From Davidsoniella eucalypti (Eukaryota; Ascomycota; Sordariomycetes; Microascales; Ceratocystidaceae): a stretch of DNA of 64,000 nucleotides. This document shows, one piece after another, positions 8,381 to 19,961 of this stretch. The stretch spans positions 248,001 to 312,000 of the forward strand of contig RMBW01000018.1 of assembly GCA_004009845.1 (NCBI GenBank). The letters run 5' to 3'. Below the pieces are notes generated by a model that made no database searches, was not told where the DNA came from, and saw only the letters and a program-made list of their open reading frames with translations. Numbering within the stretch: the stretch's first letter is position 1; every line of letters starts with the position of its first letter. A program made the position numbers and the translations under genes.

Positions 8381-10742
8381 CAAAACTCATGTGCTCTCAC
8401 CACGGTAGCAAGATATATAAAGAGACGTCGTTTTGGCAGCTACAGTCCAATCACAGGCTTGCTAATTCCATTATATGGTTTGGATCTCTTGGAGCCTTTT
8501 TCCCCGAGCGGGACCTGTTTCGTATCGTCCTTTGAGTTTGATGCATACTTTTTGCCAAGCTTAGCAAGGCCGTCCCGGCAGCTTCTCCTGGAGTCAGCAT
8601 AACCTCTGCTTTAATATTATACGTCAGCTCTGCTCACGCTATACGAAATGGCAGACTCGTTGAGAGATCATGAAAGCCGACATATCCCAATACAGATGTC
8701 AACATCTAGACAAGACGACCTGTCTAGCAAGCCAGGCGTGCTGCTTTATCTTGTACCATTTCTCTGTTGTTGTTAGAGAGCTTACATGATTATCATCGTA
8801 ACATTCATATCGAATGATAGGTTCACTGCGTGACCCTCCGGCACGACTTTCTACATGAGTGATATCTGAAGGTGAGGTGACTTAGTGACGGATTCCTGTC
8901 CAGGGGTTTATCCCGTACTAGGAACTTGATAATTCTCCTACATAAATTCCGGTATACACTAGGTTCCACCACGGATATTGCCAAGGAGCGCACTTGGCCA
9001 GTTTTCGTAGAGTAGCCAGCCAGCCAGCCAGACTTTAGAGATATCAAGTTCATGACAGATCAGACCATGTATAGAACATATCGAAGGGACATGACAACAT
9101 CATGAGAGTCGAGGAAAAAAGAACTGGTAGATTCTTTGGTATCACGCGAGATCTCAAGCTACTTTGTTCTCTATCGGGGAACGAAAGTGTTTGATGTGCA
9201 GCCAGTCAGCCGACGTAGATCCCGTACCAATACCAATGGTGATCTATGTTTCTATTCGTGGACAACAGGTGACAGCCAATATTGATGCTCCCGGTCCTCA
9301 AACACTGGGCGATCATGCGTGCACGAGATCATTCCTACGAACCACAAGACCGATAGAATGGCGTCTGTACCGGCGAGAGCTAAATATGAGTACAAGACCA
9401 GTCACGTTCAGCGCTGAAGCAGGTGAGATCTCTCAGCCACTTGCCTGTCCGGTCCTGAGACGCCAATATTTAGCGTACGCGGTATTTTATTTTGCTTCTC
9501 TTGGTGCAGGCTGTACATGTACGGTCTGTCATGCTTCGAGGCCACCGCGTTTCGTGATAGCCGGAGAAAAAAACAAATAAAATAGTACAGAGCAGCATTA
9601 CGTCGGTGTATTACGAATGCCCGTGTCATTGGCTTTGGAACCCGTCAACGCTGATTGCGGAGTCAGAAACTGACTAGCCCGTTACAGAATCGTCTAGGCC
9701 CCTGTTACAGTCAGGCAGCTAAAGTCTGGGCTTTTACAGCTTAAATGTAGGGGGGAACGTGCCGCGTTATCACTGTTCCCAATTATAGGACGGGTGGGCT
9801 GGAGCTTCATCTGATAAGGTGGCAAGCCTTCCCGGCAACTAGGCAGACAAACATCGATTCGCCTAACGTTTTGCAAGGCGGGTGAACGATGCCCGAGCGT
9901 CAACATGCAACCTTTATCTTTTGCTGGTCGAGATGGGGTGAGAGCGAACCTAGATTCGGAACTCGGCCAGTGAGCCAAAAAAAATTAAAAATTTATATGA
10001 TATATTGAGTCTCATATATTAGTTTGTGTACGATCCAGGTTTACAGAGCAACATACAGTATGCAGTATTATAGACCGCCGAAATTAGAGGATGAACACCG
10101 TAAAAACGTATCAAAAAGGCAAGCAATATTGGCAAGGCTTGTGTGTTTCATCGCTATCTGCCCTTGGTATTCTCGGTGGAAATATGGCGGGTGGTCTCGT
10201 TAAATACTGGTGCTTTAGGGGAACCTGTGGTCGCTTCAGGTGCTGCTACTGCTGGAGATAAGACACAAGAACAGCCGCAAGGAATAGAGGATGTCTTTGA
10301 TCTAATAATAAACATAGAGGCATTTCTCTATTTCCAATACTCATAACCTGGATATAGCTTCAATACAATGGCTTGTTGGTTTTGGATTGTAAGAAGAATG
10401 TAGTGAATAAAAACAACTCAATTAACACAAGATAGCGAGACTCTTACTAAATGGAAAGCCTAATTTCTATCACTCGTAAACCCTACCAGTGTGGAATCGT
10501 CTAGGGTTAGATACACATACAATTAACGAGAATAATAGCAAAAATGGCAATTAATGATATACTGTTGAATGCGAATGTCCAAGTTCGACTTGGAAGTCAC
10601 TACACATTGGAATACAAGCTTCAGTACAAATCAGTATCGAGAGTGTAACATTAAAATGTGTATTTGTACATATATTATACCACGATAACTAATATTTGAG
10701 TCAGACGCTACTACACTAAGTCCTCCCGTATTAACTACACGT
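8381..10742. other. Intergenic spacer without a supported gene
   Basis: The stretch lies between the cellobiose dehydrogenase promoter and the 3' end of UTP10. Open frames here (the longest 138 codons at 9164-9580) have no recognisable composition or domain. It contains copy 2 of the dispersed 34-bp repeat and, at 10501-10513, one CTAGGGTTAGATA telomere-like box. Confidence 0.5.
9849..9883 (+). repeat. Dispersed 34-bp repeat, copy 2
   Basis: Second copy of the element at 4899-4932. Its core reads CGCCTAACGTTTTGCAAGGCG, so the CGCCT/AGGCG inverted arms are intact in this copy with an 11-base loop. Confidence 0.5.
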
Positions 10743-13700
10743 TTATTGTAGCATGGAATCCAAGCTTTCGCCCAGCACAGTCTCGATTTTGACGATCCAT
10801 CTAGTTGTTTCTCTCTCCACAGTCTCGTCATCATCCTCCTGTAACTCGCTAATGAACGGCAGCATCTCTGGTAGCATAGCCAGCCATTCGTCGCCATGCG
10901 TGTCGGCCATCTTCTGCTGCGCCAACACGGCCGCCAATCTCACGCCCGCATTCTCGTTGCGCAGGTGCTTCAGCAGCGCCGAGTTGAGTTCCTTCTGATG
11001 AACCTGCGAGTCAGCCGCACCGGCCAGCGCCACGGTAGCATCGACGAGGGCCTCAGTAGACTCCGTGACGCTGGATACGCGCGCATACTGTGCAAGGAGC
11101 ACTGGCGCAATGACGTCGTAGTGCGATGGAGCTTGCCAGAATTCGTCCGAGTCGTGCGTGAAGCATGTGGCGAGTAGGCGTAGTACAGACTCCGCAAGAC
11201 GACGTTCGTCTGCGTTTTTGCTGTTACGTTCGGCAGAGAGAACGCGGACGGCGTCGTCTACGATGTAAGTGGCATAGCTGGTGACGATGCCCTTGAGAGC
11301 GTCGAAGAAGACGCCCAGGAAGTTGTACACAGAGAGAGCACGTAGCGCACGGCCTGACACATCAGCTGCCGGCAGAGCAGAGGACCACTCCACCAGACGG
11401 CCAAAGACGGGGCGAAACACGGCGTCGTTAAGCTTATAGATAAGCTTGAGCGCCACAGCGTTGATAGCGGTCTCTAGGGTAGCGAAGCGGGGCGACGCCA
11501 GCTCGGCAGTCTGGCCACGAGATGCGGCTACGCGGCGCATGTCAAGGGCATCGAAGAGCAGGCCGCTTAGAGGAGCAACATTCTTCGTCACAGTGGCCTT
11601 GCTGTGCTTGTCAATAGCCTTGCCAAGCAGCGCAACATGGAAGTCAACAGCAGCCAGACCAGCCTTGACAGCGACAGACCAGCCACGTGCAAAGGCGGCA
11701 AAGACCATCTTAGCATCCAGCACGGTAGCCAGAGCATCCACGCACTCCGCACGTGCCGACACGGCATCAGCCGGCATATCGGATTCTGCGGCAGCGGAAG
11801 CGTGAGAAACTTGCAGGATCTGGTCAAGCACGGACGACGAGATCATGTAAGGCAGCTGCTGTACGACTGCAAGGATGAAAGTGTAGCAGGCGGCGTGCAA
11901 CTGGGCAGCGGCCGGGTCGTTCTTGGCTGCGGGCTGGACAGACTCGGCCAGGTAAGCAATAACCTGAGACAGAGCCCCGGGCAGAACGGGGACCATGGCG
12001 TCTTGCAGGACATCGACCAGCGAAGCCAAGCATAGCAGCGACATATGACGCAGGCGAGCATCGGGGGATCCCAAGCAGGCCGAGCTGGCAATAGTAGCGG
12101 CAGCAGCAGCCACACCATCGACATCCTTGCGACCGTATTTCTCGGCCAGCTTGTCGATGCAAGCAACAGCGGTGTGCTTGTAGCAGATATCGGGCGATTC
12201 GCGCAGTGCGGCGATAAGCGAAGGCAGGAAGCCTAGTAGCACAGTGCGCGAGGCCGAATCGGTGTTGCTTTCGGCATCGATTCGTGACTCCAAGGCCTGA
12301 AGCACACGGTGACGAAGGCCAGTATCGGGGCGGTCAAGCAGGCCTTCAACGGCCTTGACAAACTCGCCAATCGACAGCAGGTTCAAGAGAGCAGCTAGGG
12401 CATCGCCACACTGCTCGCGAAGGGCAGATGAGAGCTTCTCATCCTTGACATCCTTGGTCTTGAAGAACTCTCCCATGGTTAGTATGCGTTCTAGCAGGCG
12501 GCTGTACAGCTCACGAGCCTCAGAGGCCTCCATGTCGTCCTTGGCCATGGCCTTGGCAGCCTGCGTCTTCAAGCGACGGCCGCTGAGCAGGGCAGTGATA
12601 GCAGTGAGTTGACGCAAAGCGGCAGCAGGCGGCTTAGGAACGCCAGTTAGCGAGTCACCGAGAAGATCGGATGCCAGAGAGGATGGAGCCTGGAAGATCT
12701 CGGAGACAAGGTTGATCAGCTTAGCACAGGTGTCCAGCTGGGTGGTGACCGGATACTTGCGGGCCAGTTCACCAACAAAGCTGATGATGCTAGAGCTGGC
12801 ATCCTCCTGTTGTACAAGCATAGCAGACACAGCAAATAGGAACTCGCGTGCGCCGAGAGTGCCAACCAGCGTATCAAAGAGACGCTGGCGGCGGTGTGCG
12901 GGCACATGGCTGTACGAGGCAGTGAAGCTGAGTAGTAGCTGAGCAGCAGCAGAGACAGGATCACGCTTGCCGCGGCGGAACGAGTCAAGAAGAGGGGGGA
13001 CGACCTCCTTGATAGTCTGGTTAACGACGTAGGCTGAGTAATCATCGCTCTGGCGCAAGATGGAAGCACCAACAAAGGCAAAAACGGGCATCACAACATG
13101 CACAACCACCTCAGGGGCCGTGGCCGCCAGACTAGCAATAACCAGAAGAGCCGAGTTCTGCACAACAGGGCTAGCCGTAGTTTGGATGCAGTTGACAATC
13201 AGCTCGCCGTGGCTCTGGGGCAGATCCAGCTTCAGGCCAGATGACGAGCGGTAGACAGGAATTATGGCCAGGATGCTCTGTAGAATCAAGTTTTGAAGGT
13301 AGCCCATCTCGGAGCCAACAACGGCACGCAGAGCGTGTAACTTGGACAGAACCTCGAACAGGCTGCTGAGAATCTGAGGGTGGTTAACAGGGCCAGCGCC
13401 CTCGACTAGTTGCAGTACAAAAGTAGCGCGACGCAGGCTAGCGCTAGCCGCAGCAGCCGCCGGGCCATCCAGAGATATACGGCGAGACTTGGCGGCCATG
13501 CCAGTAGCATTGGCAGAAGTTGGCATGTCGAGAGTAGCCAGGAAAGCCAGCAGGACATCGGTGTCGAGCTGGACGTTGCGCAGTAGCTCGGCGGCTTCGC
13601 TGGACACGGCATCGGGGCTATCGGCGTTCTGGCTAAGCTCCAGCATAGTAGAAGCGATAGATGAGCGCGTAGTAACCTTCATTGCAGGCCACATGCTCTG

Positions 13701-16237
13701 TACGCGGCTAAAGATGGCCTGAGTAAAGCCAGAGCAGTCCGCGGAAGCCTCACCGTCGACTTCGGTAGAGGAAGAGGCGACCGTCTTCTTAAGGATCTCC
13801 AACAAGCTTTCCAAGCCCTTGGCATCATTAGGTACGATGACACCGACAATCTGCTTGTTGAGGGCTTCCATATCGACGTTGTCGCGCTGGCCTAGGCGAA
13901 GAGCCTCCTCGGGAGAAAGCTCCGCCCACCACATGAGGACATGCAGCAGAAGTTGGGTGCGGCTGGTACTGCCAACGCCCTTAACGCGGTTAATGGCGCT
14001 AAGCAGTCGGCTCTTGACCACTAGAGAAGGCGTAGCACTGACCTGACCAGCCAGGAACGTCAGCAGGCTAAGGCGAGCGCTGCTCTTCATAGAGGACTTG
14101 CTAGAGTCTAGCGCCGCCTCTAGCGTAGAGCACACGTGATCGTGTGACATGATGCATTCCTCAAGTGACGGGAGCAAGATCTCGCGCAATGTAGCCGTGG
14201 CCATGGCAGGCGTCAGCCATTGTAGCTTAGCACCGTCGGTATAAAGCTTGGACTGACCCCAGACAGGCAGTTTGGAAGGAACGGTCTTGGGGTATAGATC
14301 GTCCATAACTACAACCAGAGAAGTTGCGGCCTGGCGGACCTTCTTGGAAGGGTCGTTGAGGGCGGCCATGCAGTAGGGCAACAGCGCCTGGAAGTCTTGA
14401 CCACTGACGTCCTTAGCCTTGAGGCGATTCTTGATCATGTCAAGGGCAGCACCACGGGCCAGTGCCGGGTAAGCACCGCTGACAATGCGCAGGAAGAACG
14501 AGATGTAGGTAGTATCGGAGACGGCGGAGCTCTGGAACAGCACGGGCAGCTTGCAGAAGTCCTCGAAGACGGACTGGTCTTCAGGCTGAGACGAAACGAT
14601 TAGTAGGAAAACACGGGTTAGAGTCTCGAACACGGCACCGGCATCGGAAGACAGGCAAGGTGACAGGCGAGCGTTTTCTTTCTTAAGAGCGGCCAGAGTC
14701 TCGCGCACATCTTCCTGGACCATGTTGGTATCTTCGGCCTCCATGTCATTGGCCCCCTCGGCAGGCTCCAAGGCCTTCTTGCGGCGGATGGAGAGGTCCA
14801 GCTTCATCTCAAGAGCATCCATATCAAAGTCTACTTCCTCGATAGCAGCCTGGATCACCTCGCCGCATTCGCCTTGATCGTTGGATAGATCAATCAAGAC
14901 GGTACCGATGTCCTTGCGAATGTGGCCGTCCTTGTCGTTCTCGTCGTCTAGGCGCATGGCAGTAACCAACAATACCTTGAAGAGCACAAAGAGCTGCTTC
15001 TCGGTCAAGATTCGTGCGGTCATGATGCCCTTGATAACACGTAGACCACGAGAGTCTCCCTTCTTCAGCGAGCGCTCAGCGAGAGCCAGGCAGAATCCAT
15101 TGGCTAGCTTGTCGACTCTCCACTCACGGCCGATCTCAACCAGATGCTTCTCGACATCGGCAACCTTGAGGAGAGCTTTGGCAACCTTTCCAGACACCTG
15201 CTTAGCTGAGCGGTATTGCGACAGAATAGCCATGCAGATAAGACCAGAGCGGACGGTCTCGTTGGTCCAGCCAGCAACAACTTGCTCCATAAAAGCAGAC
15301 ACAGCAGAGTCGCCAAGGTCGCCCTTGCTAACAAACACAGATAGCGCCATGTAGCCAGCAATTTGTAGCTGAGGGACCTTCTTGAGAACGAGAGCTTCAC
15401 CCAGAACAGGGCCAACACGGTGAAGCAGCGTCATGTCGTTATCTGCTTGAATAGCCATGCGGCCAGCCTTGGTCTTGTCGAGCTGACCGTTGATGGCCTG
15501 GGTTATTATACCGCCCCAGAACGAGATCAGGGTCTGGTAATGTTGCATCGAGCGGCACGACTCCAGTGTGTATTCGGACAGAAGAGCCAAGAAAGTCGGT
15601 TGGTTGACTGCCTGGAGTACAATGGCAGCGCGTGGTGGGTTCTGGGCCGAGCGGACGTAGGGGCTCAGGAAGCGGTACTCTACGGGGAGAGTCTTGGGAA
15701 GAATCGAGAGAAGAGTAACGAAAGCGGGGATCGAGTGGAACGGCAGGAAGGTCGTCAGCAAGAAAGCAGTGTTGAATTCATGTATTCTATAGAGAGTCCG
15801 CAAGTTAGCCATAAGAAGATATCGTGGGACGGAGAAGACGAAGGGCACGTAAGAACACACCTGAAGCGACGGACGAGCCACTCTAGAGCCTTGATCGCCG
15901 GCATCAGACGCAAGCGACTGCCAACAAGACGAAGAAAGCTCCCAATCTTGCTGTCTAGCTGTTTGTTTTCCCCGTCGGACAGTGTCGTGCGGTCTTCCTC
16001 GACGCTCTGTTCGCTGAAGAGGGTGTTGCCAAACGGCACGAAGCGCGCATCGAGGCCACATAGGTCTTCAAAGCCACTATAGCATGCTTTGTAGATGGCC
16101 TGGTAAGTCTGGGTCGCAGCGACCTTGGGCTCCCAAATCAAAGACTTGGAGTGAACGGCCTTCTGGGCCTTGACGTCCAAGGTGGCCTTGGACTTTGCCG
16201 AGATTTGCGCCAGCTGCGCAGCGAGAGAAGTCGACAT
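10743..16237 (-). CDS. UTP10: UTP10/HEATR1, U3 snoRNP (SSU processome) HEAT-repeat protein
   Basis: Nucleolar scaffold of the t-UTP subcomplex, needed for pre-18S rRNA processing and linked to RNA polymerase I transcription. The model has two exons, 16237-15861 and 15786-10743, with a 74-bp intron (15787-15860) splitting an Arg codon between RRF and IHEFN. The spliced protein is 1806 aa, a normal length for the family. The N-terminus (MSTSLAAQLAQI) and the following block (FLRLVGSRLRLMPAIKALEW) are strongly conserved UTP10 sequence. Most of the protein is helical HEAT-type repeats. The BP28 C-terminal domain lies at about residues 1500-1645 (ALKLIYKLNDAVFRPVFGRL). It diverges from the esterase gene at 16928, sharing a 690-bp promoter with two CTAACCCTA boxes. 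GC-rich long exon, no breaks. Confidence 0.95.
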
Positions 16238-16927
16238 TCTCGCGGGTTTTTAGTGGAAATAAATCAGTAACTTTTGGTAGAAATGGCAAAACGAGAGACT
16301 GGGAGAACGGAAAGACTGGAAATGGCCGAAAATCTGCGGAACAAAGAAGACAGGCGCAGAGTTTTCGGTGGTGAGAAAAGCTTCGTTAGAGGCTCAATGG
16401 AGGCTTTTCAAAGGCGGTTTCCAAACAAAGTATCTCAACTAGAAAAAAAATTTACTATAAGTTTAATGTGGGGGCTTCGATAAGCAATCATTCTGATAAG
16501 AGGCTTTAATGTAACCTTGCTCCTAACCCTATGTCTAGCCTAACCCTAGTAAGCTGTCTACTTTCTTCAAGGCGCTAATAGACGCTCACACTGTGCATGC
16601 TAAAATGACGTAAATGATAAATAAATAAATATGCTCAATGAGATCCAATACATCTTTCATAGTAACGCATTAGACAGTGGCTGAAATCCGACCATAGACA
16701 GAATAACACAGTATAGCATTCTGTTCAACGCGGGGCTTTGAGAACAACATAAATAGCGGACTTTGCAGATCTTAGTTACTAAGCGGTAGCAACCAGAGTA
16801 TCTGGAATCCGACCACAAGAAGAGTAGTTTCTACACGTCGTATTTACTATATGACTGGCATAACATAATTTGCCCGTCAATTTCATCTTCCATCTTTTAT
16901 CTTGTCATCCGTCCGTCACCAAACATT
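16238..16927. promoter_or_regulatory. Bidirectional promoter region UTP10 / IAH1-like, with two telobox-like motifs
   Basis: This is the only space between two divergent start codons. It carries CCTAACCCTA at 16522-16531 and again at 16539-16548, 17 bp apart on the same strand. Such telomere-repeat-like boxes are bound by Tbf1/Teb1-type Myb proteins in other ascomycetes, where they mark snoRNA and ribosome-biogenesis promoters. The link to UTP10 regulation here is inference. Confidence 0.45.
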
Positions 16928-17914
16928 ATGCCTGCTGTAAGTTCTAGTCTGTTCATCTGCTTCGAATCTGTCTTGACTGACACGCAACCTACTATGTCTA
17001 GACTCTACCGCCCCAAATCGTCCTTCTTGGCGACTCGCTGTTCGAGTTTGCTGTCCCCGTTCGAGACGGGTTCTCGCTCTTTGCCGAGCTTCAAAACTGT
17101 GCGTCAAATGAGACTGTCGTGTTGCAGCGTCTCTTGTATGGCCTTGGAACTTACACTGTATATGTAGACTACCTCCGTCGCTACGATGTTGTGAACCGCG
17201 GTTTCTCGGGCTGGAACACAAATAATGTCCTCCAGTATCTGGACAAAATCATCCAGCCGCCGTCCGAGACTGTAGCTCAGATCAAGTACTTGGTGAGCTA
17301 CTTCCTTTGGTCTGATATGTTTAGTAATTCACCACGATCACATGCTAACCTAGATTGACCCTTGCTAGGTTATTTTGCTGGGAGCCAACGATGCTGTAAT
17401 CCCTATGCCGAGCACCACGCAGCACGTGGCTATCGACACGTATAGAGAAAATCTCAAGACTATTATCAAGCATCCGGTCGTCACGGCTCACAACCCGACT
17501 ATTCTGCTCATCACGCCGCCGCCATTAGACGAGATGCAGGCTCTCGGGCACGACCTGGATCAGGGCCATCCATGTGTAACACGCACTTCCGCCAATAGTG
17601 CTGCTTATTCTCAAGTAGCCCGCGAGGTGGCAACGGAGATGCCCGGCGTCAAGCTGATTGACCTGTGGAAGGGGATCATGGACAAGGCTATTGAGATGGA
17701 CGGCGGCAACTTCAAATATAGTGGCGCGTGGCTAGGCGACCCCACGTGCGGTAAGCAAGGTGGGCTCACAACGCTGCTTTTTGACGGTTTGCACCTTAGT
17801 GGCCATGGCTACAGAGTGCTTTATGAGTTGCTCAGAGAGCATCTGCCGGTGGTCTCGCAGGATAAGTCACAGCGTCAAGACTTTGTGTTCCCTGTCTGGT
17901 CGACGCTCAACTAG
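16928..17914 (+). CDS. IAH1-like SGNH/GDSL esterase (isoamyl-acetate-hydrolysing type)
   Basis: Serine esterase of the SGNH superfamily; the yeast relative IAH1 hydrolyses short-chain acetate esters. Four exons fit: 16928-16936, 17002-17098, 17168-17292 and 17369-17914, with introns of 65, 69 and 76 bp, giving 258 aa. Exon 1 encodes only three residues (MPA). The catalytic blocks are all present: block I GDSLFEF (Ser nucleophile) near residue 13, block III GAND (oxyanion Asn) just after the last intron, and block V DGLHLSGHGY (Asp/His). Splicing the second intron restores QNYYLRRYDVVNRGFSGWNT, the expected family sequence, which supports the model. No signal peptide, so probably cytosolic. 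Confidence 0.9.
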
Positions 17915-19961
17915 TCTAAGTGAATGTTGAGTACAGTACCCATGAGCATCAAAGATCAACTTCAACGGGCCGATCCTTGGTGAAAAGAAGGAAACAAGAA
18001 ACAATTCATTGCTAGTAAGCATATGTGATACTGTCTCACTGGGCACCCCAAGACATTCATTAACTACTATGCAGGTTGGTCGTATCAGGACGATATATAC
18101 ACAGTGCATACTTCCTGATGTTTCGCATGGGAATATAGGCATCTTTAGGTGTAGGACCCTTGAATATATAGTGGGTAGACATCGTAAAGACACACTAAGA
18201 CGGCCGCCATTTGGGCATTTTGCACCGTGTATATGATTTATCGGACACGGCCGGCCGCTGTATCAAAGCTCAATAATCGCCATCATCGTCATGAAGTTTA
18301 ACCTTGTCTAGGAAGGCCAAGGTAATCTTTTTTACTTTTTTTCTTCTTTTTTTTCGAGGCGTAATACTCGTATATTTCGAGGGCTACAACAATTACGATG
18401 ACTTTTGGGAATGTAGTTCTAAACCGACCCTGGTCAAGCCTTTTTAATCTCGGCCAGGTTTTTTTTCTTGGCCCCCTCTGAATTATTGATGTTCACACAC
18501 AGTAGGTAGTGGTAATCGGGGTTTTCCTTTATTTTCTACCATATAGGCCTCCTTTTTTTCATCTTTTTTTTCATCTTTTTTTCTTTTCCGTTCCGCAATC
18601 TCATCGTCTTTATATTGCTTGTTATTATCATTACTGGCCTCCCTGTTGACGAATGAAAAACGTCCCTTATTAGTTTCATACTGATTCACACTATTATTTA
18701 TCTTGTCCATCATTAGACTTTGGTCTACTATAGTGGTTTCCATCGTATTGGCCACTACTAAAGGCTTCTTTTCACTAAGTTTTGCTGAGTTTCTTATTCA
18801 CAGCTTGATTGCCCTACCAACTTTCGTTGTACAACTTTGGCCCAAAACCAAGAATCCAAACAAACACGAATACGTAGTGACATACACGATAGTTGTATAT
18901 ACATAGTATTGTCTTTCTATTTCCCTTTTTGCGCTACTTCCTGAGAGAATTCTCGTACTTCTAATTGCTTCTTTGGGCGTGCTTGCTGCCTATGCTTTGA
19001 TTTTCCCGACAAGCAATAACCCACGCAAAAACGTTGCCTCACAATTAGAAGAAGCGCCCACCATCTGAAAAATCCCTAGATTTCTTCCTTTCTTCGTTGT
19101 TTTCCTTTCTCTTCCTTTTCCGTTTCCCACATCGCTTTTTTTCATCTCGCAAAGCTTATGCATTGAATCCAAATAAACATCCACTGCTAGCGATTTTTCA
19201 TCCACTTCACTCTCGATCCAAATCGTCGCCGAACCTGTTTCGTCCATTGATCTGTGGGCGATATCGAACCGTTCGCCTATAAACAACGCCCTTCGCAAGG
19301 CTACTCACATTCTCTTCCTACGCTGCCACATCGTTCGACCTGCTATACTCCGGAAATTCAATCGACACCGTCTCCTACAATTTTACTGTCCCTGTCCATC
19401 GTGGAAAGACTGTTTCTTCGACCGCCCACCGTTTCGCCGCCTACTCTAGATTGTGGCTATAAACAACCCCAAGTCGTGACTACAACTCCACACTGACGTC
19501 TTCATCACCGCCGACCGAAAAAAGGGAACTACATCCACATCGGGCTCTAGCCTCTCCGAAGTATCGCTCGACCGTTGGCTGTCTACTGTGCCGTAGGTAT
19601 CTTGTTTTTTCTGTTCTGACCTGTGTTCCGGACATTGAAAGACTGATTGCCTCGTCTTGAATATAAACACATATATTGTCCAGTCCTGCAACGGTTTTCC
19701 TGGCATCGTCGGCAACGCACCAAGTAACACGAGCCTTTTTCTCTGGCTTTGGTCGCTTGCATGCGATGCCAAGCAGCCTGTGACTGCCTGCTAGTAGTAC
19801 TTTCTCCCTCTTCAAGCACTGCATTTACGTAGGCTGGTGGCCTGGCGACTTGAGAGATCAACTATTCAATATTCAATTACTAGAGAAGCCTCACGAAATC
19901 CAGACTTTTTCCCCCTACGACTACGAATAAACGGGCATTTTCACACAATAAGCTGTCAGGA
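17915..19961. other. Intergenic region and probable long leader of the gene at 19962
   Basis: About 2 kb with no supported gene. From about 18300 onward the plus strand is rich in T and CT tracts, which fits a promoter and long 5' untranslated leader for the downstream gene. Short open frames on both strands here look spurious. Confidence 0.45.

Noticed and set aside
8166..8535. Overlapping plus-strand frames upstream of cellobiose dehydrogenase
   Set aside because: They lie in its promoter and purine-rich leader complement; no protein-like features.
9164..9580. 138-codon plus-strand open frame
   Set aside because: No recognisable protein features; an overlapping opposite-strand frame is equally good.
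15420..16082. 220-codon plus-strand frame opposite UTP10
   Set aside because: It is antisense to conserved UTP10 coding sequence and owes its openness to that gene's codon bias.
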